Shown here: in pieces, positions 1 to 18,235 of the stretch | Layout of the letters: every line of letters begins with the position of its first letter | Position numbering within the stretch: the first letter of the stretch is position 1 | Assembly (NCBI GenBank): GCA_009602725.1 | Contig: WELB01000331.1 | Location: forward strand, 69,737 to 89,891 | DNA length: 20,155 nucleotides | Source: Spirogloea muscicola | Taxonomy: Eukaryota > Streptophyta > Zygnematophyceae > Spirogloeales > Spirogloeaceae | Reading direction: 5' to 3' | Made by a program: the position numbers and the translations under genes | Notes under the pieces: model-generated | What the model was told of the DNA's origin: nothing | The model's input: the letters and a program-made list of their open reading frames with translations, nothing else | Databases searched by the model: none

Positions 1-154
1 CGGGGACTCGCCGCCGCCGCCGTCGCCGGCGTCGCCGCCGACAGCCGTGGGCGCCCTGGCGCCGCACGCCGCGGACCTGCAGCTCCTCTCCCCCGCCGGC
101 GGCTCTCACCAGGTGCAGCATATCAACGCCCGGCTCGTAGCCACAGGGATTTGA
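1..154 (+). CDS. Possible 3'-terminal coding fragment of an upstream gene
   Basis: The second frame is open from the window edge to a TGA at 152-154. It reads as a Pro/Ala/Ser-rich stretch (for example GDSPPPPSPASPP) followed by a less biased tail. A splice-donor-like CAG|GTGCAG lies near 109-114, so the true exon may end there rather than at the TGA. The high GC and GCC triplets are like the coding starts elsewhere in the window, but GC-rich leaders look the same. No family is recognisable, and it could equally be non-coding DNA or the 5' end of a gene on the other strand. Confidence 0.25.
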   Translation, partial: GDSPPPPSPASPPTAVGALAPHAADLQLLSPAGGSHQVQHINARLVATGI

Positions 155-593
155 ACCGGTGACCTTCAATTCAGAAGCTGCGAGCTGGCCCCGCGAGCTC
201 GCGGCAGCCGGCTCTCCCCTTGCCGCCTGCGTCCGCCGTTGCAGCAGGCCTGGCTTCGGGCGGCCATGCCACTGTCGCGCAATGCCCAAAAGCCATGGAG
301 TGTGTATTGGCTGATGGAGGGCCTAAGTGGCTAAGTACAGAAGCAAGCACATTGTCAGATGCACCTCACCTGCAGTAACCTGCTCTGTGACATGGGTCAG
401 CCAAGCAAGGAAAACCATATCAGAGGGAAAAAGTAGAGGCAGGGCTGTTGGGGCCTGGAAAGGGCAGGAGAGGCGATGGGCGTGCGGTCTCCCTAAGCTC
501 AACCTGTGATATGGGCATATGCCTAAACCTTTGTTACTGCTTGCGACGGCCTTCATATGGATCTCACCGAGCTCCTCCTCTGCGCCTGCCGCA
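155..593. promoter_or_regulatory. Intergenic DNA with the probable promoter and leader of the F-box/kelch gene
   Basis: No convincing gene lies here. An inverted CCAAT box (ATTGG, near 306-310) sits about 285 bp before the chosen start codon of the F-box gene, and no clear TATA box is seen. An in-frame ATG at 519 would add a hydrophobic 25-residue N-terminus. It was not chosen because F-box proteins act in the cytosol or nucleus and the F-box begins immediately after the ATG at 594. Confidence 0.35.
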
Positions 594-3536
594 ATGCAGA
601 CCTCGCTGGCGGACCTGACGGACGACCTGCTGCTCGAGTGCCTCGCGCACGTCGCTCGGAGCTCCTTACGGTATCGCGCCGCCGCTGCCTCCTCCCTTGC
701 GGACCAGTGATTTTTGTGGTGTCGCCGGTGGTTTTGCAGTTCCATATGGCCATCATTTGTGTCACAGCGAAGGCAGCGCGGCCTCAAGCTTTAATCCTGC
801 TGGGCCGCAGGTCGCTGTCGATGGTGTCGCAGAAGTGCCGGGCGCTGATGCGCAGCCCGGCGTTCTGGGACGCACGCGCCCGCCTCGGCATGTTCGAGGA
901 GCACATCATGCTCGTCGGCCGCCCCTCGTCCTTCCCCGCCACCGCCGCCGCGGCGGCTCCGGCCGCTCCTGCTGCTGCCTCCGGCGGCGCGACGGCGGCC
1001 TCGCCGCTGGCCTCGCCGCCGGCCGAGGGCGTCTCCATCCGCACATACCTGCCTGTGACGGACGAGTGGCGGACCGCCAGCCTGCAGCCCAACACAGGCC
1101 TGCACGAGGGCGCCAACATCGCCTGCGACCCTGCCAGTCAGGTGTGGCACTGCCGCAGCGGCGACTGCGCTGCCCCTGGCTGTCATTGGCTTGGGTATCT
1201 GAGTCAGAGCACCAAGCACGGACAGTCGGCATCAAGAGTCTGCTCACACTTGGCTGTCATTGTCCCTCGTGTGGTGCAGAAGGTGTACATTGTGGGAGGT
1301 TACACCGGCAGCGCGGTGGCGGAGCCCAGCGCGCCGTATGAGATGTGGATTTACGTCGCACATACTGGCAGGTGCAGCATGAGTCCTGGCTCTGCAGCTG
1401 CCGCGACTGGTCCATGCACCGCCCTCATTGGAAGTTGAAGTGGCGATTGTCATTGGACATTCCCAGGCTGAGCAAGGGTGCGCCACTGGACGGGCCGCGG
1501 AGTCACTTTGTGATGGGCGTGATAGATGGCAAGCTCTTTGTCGCCGGTGGCCGGTGCCAGGACTCCACTGGGAGGCTGAGGTCTGCACCCCTCCTCTCTC
1601 TTTGCCTCCCTTTTGGCGGCCATTAACCAACTAAACAGCTGAGCTTCTTGCGATCTTGACTTGGTCTTCTAGTTACTCGGCTTGCTTCCTTTACCTTTAA
1701 GAGTGCACAAATAAACCTTGACTCATGACTACATACCCGAAGTTGGAGAAACAGAAAGAGTAGTCAGCTGCTAATGCCGGACCTCTGTCTGCTCCATCCT
1801 ATAAGTAGCATTGACTTAGGGTTCTGAACAGCAATCTGCATCATCAGGTTGCAATTGCCTCTCTGTCTCCAATCTACTGCCTTGATCATAGGATGTGCAC
1901 TTGACTCATCGCCTATCCTGCTTGCATGCTTGCCATGCAGGGACATCAAGAGCGCCGCCGTATATGACCCAAGCCTGGACCAGTGGCAGGTGAGCTCCTC
2001 TTGCCACTGACCAGCAGTTCCTCGCTCTGTTGTTGCTCTTGCTGTACTTCTGCTGAAGGCAATGGAAGAGTTATTGCATATGACGATGGTTCTCTTGCAA
2101 CTCCCATCCATGTGATAAAAACCCTATAGCTTTATCTATATGAATATAGGAAGAAAGCTTCAGCATTTTACGTCGCAAAGGGTGGCCAGCAAAGGATGGC
2201 CTACAGTACTGGAGCGATACAAAAAGCTATCTCTCTCTCAAAGGGCATGTGGCTTGTGTCTCCGCACCCTCCACAGTCGTTGCCAGACATGGTATGGGCT
2301 ATGGCGTGCTGCATGGGCGGCATTGTGGGCGACAAGCTCTACGTTATTGGACGAATCCAGTCAGTGTGGCTGCCGCGACGCGACCGCATGTCGCAATTCG
2401 GGGTGTCGCACATGGAGGTGTTTGATCCACAGACTAACACGTGGTACCTCCGCGGGCCCATCCCGCCCTCCCTTATTGAGTTCCCAGGTTTGCAAGCCCT
2501 CCAACCTTAGACTCTCCCCCTCAAGCAAAACTACACTACACAGTTATGAAGATTGGCTCAGTGCTGCTACTGAGCTACTCAGCCATTTCTTTGCTTTAGA
2601 ATCAGGAAGAAGCTACATATGATTGCAGGTGGCTTTGGCTGTTTGTGAGAGGTTATCTGACTGTCGTTCTCGTTGTGGCCGCTCGCTTGTCCGCTTGTCA
2701 GTGACCTGCGTGGTCCTCAAGGGCTGCCTCTACCTGCTCCACGACCAGGAGCATGCTGTAGCGTGGGTCAAGTACGACCCTCGCACTGACGACTGGACGC
2801 CAATGCACAAGCTCCCCATGGCACCCGCGCACCTGTACGGTTACGACGGGCGGCTTGCCTTCGCTGTCACGACCTTCCGGGAAAGGTGAGCTCCTCGGGA
2901 CCAGCCTGTGCTCTTGGCCACCTGGCAGTCAACAGTGCCCATTTGTGCTGAATACTTCTAATGACTTGTTTCGCTCTTGTACGCGATTACGGGATGCTAT
3001 CTCTTCCAACATAGTCTATTCCAAGCTTTACTTATGTATTAGGGGAACCGATGTCCAGCCTATGCTTAAGCTGGAATGAATATTGTTGACCAAGCTTGAG
3101 CTCCATCTCCCCATCTTGAGCTGCTCATTAACCCTGAATTAAATTGTAGCGAGTGAGGCATAGCACAGGTCACCAGACCAAAGTTCCACACATTCCTCAG
3201 CTGCTTCTCATACTGTCTTCACTGGTCAAGTAGGCGAGTGGATATTTCTTGGCAGTGGAGCAGGTGCAGCCGCAGAGGATTGACAAGTTGCCCCGACAAG
3301 TCATGACACATCGGCCTTGTCAACACCTGTATGGCAGGATCTACATCATCCAGGTCCAGTCGTCGGCGGGGGACCAGCTGCGCTACAGCGGGGGCGTCAA
3401 CGGGCGTACCAAGCCACGGCAGGGCGGTCTGGTCTTGGTCTATGATCCCAGCGTCGAAGGCAGCGCCGCATGGACACGTGTGCCGGATCTCTCCTGGGTC
3501 ACGAATGGTGCGCTCTGCACCACCTTCAGTTGCTAG
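594..3536 (+). CDS. F-box / kelch-repeat protein
   Basis: This is probably a substrate receptor of an SCF (Skp1-Cullin-F-box) E3 ubiquitin ligase, acting in cytosol or nucleus. Proposed exons are 594-670, 811-1141, 1280-1371, 1467-1580, 1941-1989, 2277-2487, 2702-2885 and about 3256-3536 (TAG stop), roughly 445 residues. The F-box spans residues 1 to about 50: LTDDLLLECLAHV from exon 1 joins SLSMVSQKCRALMRSPAFW from exon 2. An Ala/Pro-rich linker follows. The kelch blades then show their typical signatures: KVYIVGGYTG, GKLFVAGG, AAVYDPSLDQW, DKLYVIG, VFDPQTNTW, KYDPRTDDW and RIYII...VYDPS. Reading phase is consistent at every junction except the last: exon 7 ends two bases into a codon, whereas the final open frame needs a one-base carry-over. 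A small exon may be missing between 2886 and 3255. The substrate cannot be told from sequence. Confidence 0.8.
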
Positions 3537-3899
3537 ACAATGCCGGCACATACGCCCAGCCTGTAAGCCTGTGATCTTCCAGTACAGCTGCTTGTGACAG
3601 TTGCCTCAGTATCACCGCATGCTCCTGTACAAGCCCCACCTTGCTGTTGCTTTGTAGCACCACAAATCTGCTTGTATGGGAAGCATTGTGGGAACATAGC
3701 ATGTGTCATATACTGTAGATGATTGGAATTGCTCACTTAATTGTAGAATAACATGAGAATAGCACATGGCGTGTCAACTCAGCTATTAGCTGCGGTTACA
3801 AAGCATAATGCTTGCTCCAGCCTGGAGGTAGTATTGGCACCATGGTTTCCATAGTTGGGTTTGATTGTTGTGGTGACTCGCACTTCCAAGATTGGCGTC

Positions 3900-3904
3900 T
3901 GTAA
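3900..3904 (+). terminator. Candidate TGTAA polyadenylation signal of the F-box/kelch gene
   Basis: TGTAA is the common polyadenylation motif of green algae. This copy lies about 365 nt after the TAG stop, a reasonable 3' UTR length. A second copy at 3562-3566, only 26 nt past the stop, is a less likely alternative. Confidence 0.35.
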
Positions 3905-4218
3905 AAGTACAAAACTTTACATGGTGGCTGCCTCAGTGCTGTGAGGTTGTTACCTCAACAACCATACGAGGACTCTGAGCACAATGTCAGCCCCCCTAAG
4001 AGACATTCCATTGCACATCCTCTCCTAGCCTCTGCTCTCCTTGTCATGCTATAAAGTAGTAACATCATTCGAGCTGAGTCACTTTTGATCCAAAAGAGAG
4101 GGGTGTAGCAAGAATGGTGGTCGTGAAGAGCAGTAACACCCGTGTTTGCCACAATGTTGGATTTGCACTGCTCTGCACGACCCCTCCTGGGTCTCAATAA
4201 TAAGATCGGAAGCTGGCC

Positions 4219-4223
4219 TTACA
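4219..4223 (-). terminator. Candidate TGTAA polyadenylation signal of the AAA ATPase gene
   Basis: TTACA on the + strand reads TGTAA on the - strand, 131 nt downstream of the proposed stop of the AAA ATPase gene. Position and motif suit green-algal 3' end formation. This is a motif match only. Confidence 0.35.
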
Positions 4224-4353
4224 GACGAGTCAATAGTTGGGTCACATGCTGTGTCTCCCCTCAATAACAGCGCCACTCTCAAGGCTGGCATTGTAACCCA
4301 TATGTCAGCACTGAAGGGTGTTAATAACATGCGCAAGTGCTTGCACTGCATGG

Positions 4354-12145
<7,792 letters not shown>

Positions 12146-12163
12146 GCGGACGCCGCCGCCGTA

Positions 12164-12187
12164 GCCGCCGCCGCCGCCGCCGCCGCC
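12164..12187 (-). repeat. (GGC)8 triplet run in the AAA ATPase leader
   Basis: Eight uninterrupted GCC units on the + strand read as GGC in the sense of the minus-strand gene, 19-42 nt before its ATG. A shorter interrupted run continues towards the start codon. GGC runs in a 5' leader can fold into stable hairpins or two-layer G-quadruplexes. Confidence 0.75.
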
Positions 12188-12378
12188 TGGCCCGGGGGGA
12201 CTGTGAGAGGTGCTAGATCATGGCTTCAGTGGAATGACTGTGACCAATTGACGTAGGCCGTTGGGAGGAGGGGAAGAATACGAATGCTGGTAATATTATT
12301 ACTCATTTTACAGATTCTTTGCTGGAAGAGCGCTTGTGTAAAAGCCAGAGAAGAGGAAGAGCAGGGCGCCGCGCCCGT

Positions 12379-12399
12379 GGCGGCGGCGGCGGCGGCGGC
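12379..12399 (+). repeat. (GGC)7 triplet run immediately before the SAC phosphatase start
   Basis: Seven GGC units end one base before the ATG at 12401, and the coding sequence continues with GCG/GCC alanine codons. The run would lie in the 5' untranslated leader. It mirrors the GGC run before the divergent AAA ATPase gene. Confidence 0.75.
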
Positions 12400-12400
12400 C

Positions 12401-15400
12401 ATGGCGGCGGCCTCCAAGCTTGGATATGCAAATGGGCGGATTTCTGCTGTGCGGCCGCGGCTGGAGAGGGGCGCGGCCGGTGGAGCGAGGCGGAGAGGCG
12501 ANGCCATCGCCCGCCGCAGCGGCGAGCTCAGCCTGCTCGGTGAGCCCTCGCTGCGCCTCCCGAGACGGCAGCCGCCACAGCTTCCCAGTCTCCAGCTCCG
12601 TCTGAGGTCGCTAGCTTTCCCGTTGGCCGAGTGGCGTGAGAGACGGCAGGGAGCCACTCCTGGAGCCAGCTTTTGTGAAGCGGCTCAGCACTGATGATCA
12701 GTCAAGCGAGTCATGCCAGATCAACCTCCGTTCAGGGACGCGGCCATCGCGCCCCCCGTCATCGTCTTCGGCCTCCTGGGCATTGTCGAGCTCCTCTCAG
12801 GTGCTGCACCCGGCCATTGCATGATCAGTCCAGTGTACGACCTTCTTGCTCTTGAAGCTGGTTCTGTGCCGCTACTCTGTTCTCCCGTCTTTGTAAGCTA
12901 CCCAAAAATCTGCATGAATCATGCAGAACTACTGTGCTTGTACTGTAGGCCTAAGGTCGAGTTCAAATGCGTGCAGGCTCTTATGTTGTTTTCATCACCA
13001 GCCGCAAGAAGGTTGGGATATATCGAGGCGGGGAAGTCTTCCGCGTCACTGGGTGCAGACATCTTGCCTGCAGCCCCACCCTCAAAGTGTTGTCTCCAGC
13101 ACAGGTATAAATGGCTGCAGCACTTTGTAGCCTGCACTGGAGCCTAGCGAAGTGGGCAGCCTTTGCTGGATATGCTGCAGACAAGGACTTTCTGGAAGTT
13201 TTCTATGCAGACTGCTATCCACCTTAATCTACTTGGCTTTAGCTTTCTGAGGACTACGTCAGTCTGCTCTTCAGCTCTTCTGCTGCACTTGGAAAAGGCA
13301 GTGTAGCGTGCTTGGAAATCAATGGATTGCTTTCTTTGGTTCCTGCAGTATCAACGTACTGGTAGATGGAGCATGACTTAAGCTAATAAGGGTGTCCCAC
13401 CAACTACTGGAAGTTTGTGTTGGCAGAGGGAGGATGAGAAGCACTTTCTGCGGAGGCTGCAAAGTGCTGAAGCATCCTATGGCCTCTTCTTCTCTTACAC
13501 AACTGACTTGACAGTCAAGTGAGGCTATTCGCAACCATCTCTGCTGTGCTTTCAGCGAGCATCATTCTTCTTTACGACATGTGAAATTGATGTGTTTAAA
13601 GCTCTCGCCTGCAGCACTCAGAAGACCTTCTCTAGGGGTGGTGCTGCATCTGATTGTCCCCTACATGAGCAGGTAGTGACTGCAATTAGCACACTAGGGC
13701 TCTGAGATCTCCCACACGGTTTAGCTGATAGCCTCAACCAATGTAGACTGAGAATTCGATCAAGTAGTCAAGACAGAATTTGTAAATGATGTATTCTCGA
13801 GAAAAATGTGATATACTGAGGACAATATATTCATTGGACGCACCATACCTTATTGCTGAAGAGGCAACTTTTGGTTTCTGCCATTCAATATAGGCTGACC
13901 CCTTGTTTTTCTGGAATAAGTACATCTTGAAAAGCATTGCAGCTGCCAAAGGGGTGAGCCTGCATTGACCAGCTTTGGCAAAGCCAGCATTCACCAACTC
14001 TTTCATCTTGGGGCAATTTCATCACTTTGGAGAGACTCTCACGTACTTACACCTTACAAATGTTTTGGTTGTGTCTGAAGCAGATGGAGCCTTTCCTTCT
14101 TCCAGTTATGCAAGGCAATATCCTGCTCCAGAATAATAGCACAAATGTAGTTCAGTTGGAAGAGAGAACATCTGACAGTTGCTTCATGACGCTGGCACTG
14201 CTTTCTTAAAAGTATTGTTGCTGGTGGCGCTATTGCAGCGCTCCCCTGCTAAGACTGTCACTGGAGTGTGCTTCACCCTGAGCATTTGTCAAGCGTTTTG
14301 TCGGGCTATGTCAGCAGATTTGATTAGCTTGTGGCATATAACCTACTCAGTCAGGAACTTTTAGCACATATTACTGGTTCTTGCGTATATGTGTGGCTGC
14401 CTAAAGCTGCCCCCCAAGGTCTTCCTTGACGGCTAGTCAAGCTTTCAAAACCTGCAGATTGATGTTCATGGCAAGCCTGTGCTTGTGACCCTTATTGCTA
14501 GGCGAAGTACACAGCGCATTGGTGAGCCGAATTGCACAGCAACTTTCACAGACTTTCTGCCCTGCTCCATGTAAGCTTCTTCACTGTATGCTCTTGAAGC
14601 CAACTGCCATGCACAAGCACAAGAGGTTGTTCCTGTCCTCTGACAGGAACCCGTATGTGGAGGAGAGGGGCTGATAAGACTGGAGCTGTTGCTAATCACG
14701 TGGAGAGTGAACAGATTGTTGAGGTCAATGGCAAAATTGCTGCCTTTGTGCAGGTCAGCTTCTCATCCTCCATTCTGCTGTGCCATAGTGGCGTGTCCCG
14801 TACATGATGATTAGGTGCCTACACATATACACATACCGTGTGATTTGCAGTGCAGATCACTTGATCAATGCTCGCCTCTTCATTCGTCAACAAGCCTCAA
14901 CTTGCGAAGTTGGAAACGTCGTCTGTGGCAACAATGTGCTTGCCGTGATTGTCACAACCTTCACTTCTTCGGTCAATGTCAGCATACTCATTGCTCATAG
15001 TATTAGGTAACTGAGGCCAGCATTGAAGCAAGCATTCATTGTGTTGCTCTTGCAGGTGAGAGGATCTATACCTTTGACCTGGGAGCAAGTGGTGAACCTC
15101 GTATACAAGCCCAAGATGGTGCACTTAGTAGTTGAAGATGCGGTGAGCTGTCTTAACGCTTACCATAGCAGCCTGAGTGAGAAATAGCAGCCGAATGTGC
15201 GATAGCGGACGCTCTCCATGCCAGTGGCAGGTGTACCTCTTAGGGCAGCATTCTTGTTGTCTGCATAGCTGCTCGGATAACAACAAGCATCACTATCTTT
15301 CTTGTGAAATGCAGACACCTGGTGCTCTTGTAGTTGTGCACACATGGTGATCAGAAGTTAGGGTAAAGGCAATCAGCTTTTTTATGGTGAAATTTGCGAG

Positions 15401-18235
15401 AGACGATGAGGTGATAAGGCTAGTGATAGTTTGCGACTGATCTAAGCTTCCGCGGTTTGAAAAGTATTACAGCCGTAATGGATTACTGCTTGCCATTCCC
15501 GCTGCAATGCTGGTGCTTGCAGAGAGATACGGCAAAGAAGCACTTCAAGGCCTTGGTTGATACATATGGCTCAGTGCTTGTGATTGACCTGATCAATCAG
15601 GTACTCTTGTTAAGCCTTGCCTGCTATGTGTGCTTTGCTAACGCCACCAAGCTTATCTCATGACATGCTAAGGCAGACCTGTGTGCAAGGATGCGGTCTT
15701 GCATTGTGATGACTGCAAAATATCTGACTTCTTTTGTAAAAGCTTAAATTGCCTAGACATTACGTGCTTGTATGCAGAGAGGTGGTGAGGGGGACTTAGG
15801 CAAGAAGTACGCCGAAGCTATGCAGGCCCTCAATGAACTGCAAGATGTCAGGTGAATCAGGGCTGGACTGTATCTTGCCTCTATGACATTCGCAAATCCA
15901 ATATCGCTGTAAAGGGGAAGTGTAGACTGTGTAATGATGTCCAGAAGATCTTAAACAGTGTGCCCCAGGTCATGCAAGGTTTGTTGCTGTGGCCTCCTGA
16001 TTTCTTGCAGCTGCAGATACTGTGGCAGGATGCTCTCATGTACTTATCTCCTCGCATATTACTGAATAAGCGGATTGGTTTTTGCTCCTAGATACGTCCC
16101 CTTTGACTTCCACAAGGTCTGTGGGCATGTGCACTTTGAGCGGCTATCTCTCCTGTACGATGAGGTTGCGGATACACTTAGCAAACAGAGGTAAGTCGTT
16201 AGACTTGCTCCTCAATGTTTCTTAAAGGACAGCCACACCAGCACGTATCTTTCAAAGTGTGCTGGGGCAGCCTGGGGCTTAGTTGAGCGCTGTGATATCT
16301 TGTGATTGCAGATACTTCCTTGCTCTTGCAAGTGGGAAGGTAGTGGAGGAACAGAAGGGCGTGGCCAGAACAAACTGCATTGACTGCCTTGATCGGACCA
16401 ATGTCACCCAGGTAAGACTGCTGCCACGAAGTTGGAAGTCACTCACCTTAAAGGCATGGCCAGCTTCAGTGGAAGGTGCTGCATGGTCAACAGCGCACTG
16501 TATGCACTGATGTAGTCTTGCTTGTTAAGCTCTAATTGCCTTGATGGCAATTAGAATTCATGACAATGCACTGCAGTCCTTTTCTTGCACAGTCATGCAC
16601 TCCACCTTGGTGACCTGCCTCGGCAATGGCATGTGACCTCCAGGTCTTTCTGCTTTTCTTGATAAGGTTTTCGTTTTTGGCCGAAACTGATCACACGTAG
16701 TACTTCTGGCTTGCCAGAGTTATCTGGCACGAAAGGCTTTGGAAGCTCAACTTCGAGAAACAGGGATCTTCTCTTCATCGGAGTCTGTTGCGCAGCATGC
16801 CCAATTCGACTTCCAGTATAAAATACGTACGTTGAATGTATGAAGTTGCCGACGCTGGAGAAAGGGCTGTAGACACAGATCGCCACCATTGGCTTGTTTG
16901 TCAGGTTTGTTGACGGTCCCAAAATTCCTGATCTTTCTTTCATGAGCGCCATGGTTGCAGTGTGGGCTAACCATGGGGATGACATCAGCAAGCAATACTC
17001 TGGTACTGGTGCCTTGAAGGGTGACTTTGTCAGGTCAGCTAACGCTGGTTGCTGATCTAGCCGCTCAGTTGCTGGTCTCGCCGCTGCTGGTTGCTCGTAG
17101 ATTGTTCCATGGAAGCAAGCTTCTGAGGTTCATCTTATCCATTCCTGTTAGTCCCATCTCTTGACTGCTCATTGTCCTTCATAATCATCAGGCTTGAATG
17201 CACGAGTGATTGCACTAGCTATTAATATTGTAGTAGCACTGTTGTGGTCAACGGCTTCTGGGATAGCACAGGTGCAGGAATGTTGATGTCACTTAGTGTT
17301 TGTGGACTCAGGCCCTTGGGCTGTTCACATCTTCCACTGATGCTGGCCACCTGTCTTTGAAGGTTTGGAAAAAGGACCACCCAAGGTTTCTTACAAGATG
17401 GGATTAATGCACTCTTGCGCTACTACTACAACAATTTCACAGATGGCATCCGACAGGTAGAATGATTTTGTCATGATGCTACTCAAAATGTTGTTCTCAT
17501 ACATAGCACAGCTTGAAGGTCTGAATAATGCAGGGAACTTCACACGCTTCCAGATGGCTCATCTGCACATGATGTTGCAGGATGGTCTTGACCTCATCAC
17601 TGGGAAGTACAAGGTTGATCGAAGCAAGCCGTCCCCATTTGCCAGTGTTGGTGTTGAACGCTTCGCAGTAAGCTACTCAATCTGCAGCTGCTTGAAAACA
17701 GTGCTTTCATGTTCTTATGAGCAGCAGTGTGTGAGGCCATGCTTGGCCTGGAGGTGCTGATTTTGCTGAGGCTCTCCCCTCCTCGCAGTTCTTTCCTGTG
17801 GCCCTTTGCCTAATACTCGTAAGCAGCTGGAAAACAATGTCGTCACTATTTCAAGGTGAGTTGTAACAACGCATCTTCTTAACTTTGGGTTTACTTTTTG
17901 TGTGCACCTATCACGCAGTGAAAGCTTCCGCTGCATATGCTTTTCACTTGAGTCCTCCAGTTGAGCTTTTTGCATGATATCTCTATGTTGGTAAACCACT
18001 GGTGTAAGCTGGTGTCATTTGTATAAGCATCATGTTGCATGTCACATGTACATGCAATTGTGTCACAATCTGCGCTCATGGTGCAGCACGACTGGAGGCA
18101 CAGTACGTGGTGTTTGCCGCTTTGTGGGCGGGCCTGGGAGCGTCCATTGGCTTTGTGCTGTACAACAATGCAAAGGATTTCTGCGACAAGCCCCGCTTGT
18201 GCAAGATGGATGAAGCCATGGAGTCAAAAGCTTGA
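12401..18235 (+). CDS. SAC1-type phosphoinositide phosphatase, membrane-anchored
   Basis: It removes phosphates from phosphoinositides, chiefly PtdIns4P in this family, probably on ER or Golgi membranes. Proposed exons are 12401-12539, 12720-12800, 12977-13104, 13427-13518, 13615-13637, 13973-14146, 14458-14521, 14647-14753, 15056-15142, 15523-15600, 15778-15851, 16092-16190, 16312-16411, 16718-16826, 16961-17033, 17363-17456, 17581-17667, 17789-17855 and 18087-18235, about 610 residues. SAC-domain landmarks in order are [62 protein letters not shown], catalytic [13 protein letters not shown] (CX5R, 16375-16395), [22 protein letters not shown] and [10 protein letters not shown]. Two membrane segments follow (exons 18-19). 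The ATG at 12401 follows GCC and is in frame with RRSGEL. Exon 1 contains an ambiguous base at 12502. The frame slips near 14008. No C-terminal KKXX signal is present. Confidence 0.9.
13615..13637 (+). other. 23-nt microexon of the SAC phosphatase gene
   Basis: Exon 4 ends two bases into a codon (13518), and the exon starting at 13973 supplies the last two bases of one. Only a segment with one leading base and one trailing base fits between them. The 23-nt stretch after CCTGCAG and before GTGGTG does this exactly. It encodes N-TQKTFSR, placing the LT..TQ pattern expected just after [10 protein letters not shown] in SAC phosphatases. Phase, splice motifs and family pattern agree, although the donor is not a strong consensus. 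Confidence 0.65.

Larger units (their letters stand above)
3537..4353. other. Convergent intergenic region with 3' untranslated DNA
   Basis: This 817-bp stretch separates the stop codons of the convergent F-box/kelch and AAA ATPase genes. It holds only short, unconvincing reading frames and has lower GC than the exons. It contains TGTAA motifs on the + strand and one on the - strand, consistent with two facing 3' untranslated regions. No repeat, RNA gene or conserved coding signal was recognised. Confidence 0.6.
12146..12400. promoter_or_regulatory. Shared divergent promoter of the AAA ATPase and SAC phosphatase genes
   Basis: Only 255 bp separate the start codons of the two divergent genes. 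A CCAAT box at 12244-12248 lies next to TGACGT (12249-12254), a bZIP-type core, near the middle of the region. An AT-rich stretch follows at about 12290-12310. Each gene has a GGC-triplet run close to its ATG. The geometry implies a bidirectional promoter and perhaps co-expression, but transcription start sites cannot be read from sequence. Confidence 0.5.

Noticed and set aside
131-210. tRNA-like sequence on the minus strand: a GGTTCAAATCC match to the internal B box, preceded by a D-arm-like hairpin.
   Set aside because: The T-stem pairs at only two of five positions, the anticodon stem gives a six-base loop, and no acceptor stem can be formed. It is not a functional tRNA and is probably chance.
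557-810. Upstream part of the long + frame starting at ATG 557.
   Set aside because: It overlaps the F-box exon in a different frame and most of it falls in intron 1. Only the part from 811 onward is coding.
1142-1279. Apparent frameshift in the kelch gene, because the open frame reads on through non-kelch sequence and another frame gives a kelch-like LPLAVIGLG.
   Set aside because: A phase-0 intron from 1142 to 1279 joins NIACDPASQ to KVYIVGG with correct blade spacing, so no frameshift is needed.
12628-12645. TGGCCGAGTGGC, identical to the internal A box of tRNA-Leu or tRNA-Ser, in intron 1 of the SAC gene.
   Set aside because: No B box or acceptor stem is found downstream.
13734-14006. 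90-codon minus-strand open frame within a SAC gene intron and exon.
   Set aside because: It has no recognisable motif, low-GC intron-like composition, and overlaps a real exon on the other strand.
14804-15014. ATGATGA (C box) and CTGA (D box) in an intron of the SAC gene, suggesting an intronic C/D snoRNA.
   Set aside because: The boxes are about 200 nt apart, there is no terminal stem, and no internal C'/D' pair is apparent.
16593-16991. Open frame on the minus strand opposite the SAC phosphatase exons 14-15.
   Set aside because: The + strand encodes conserved SAC sequence here with matching splice sites, so the minus frame is its shadow.
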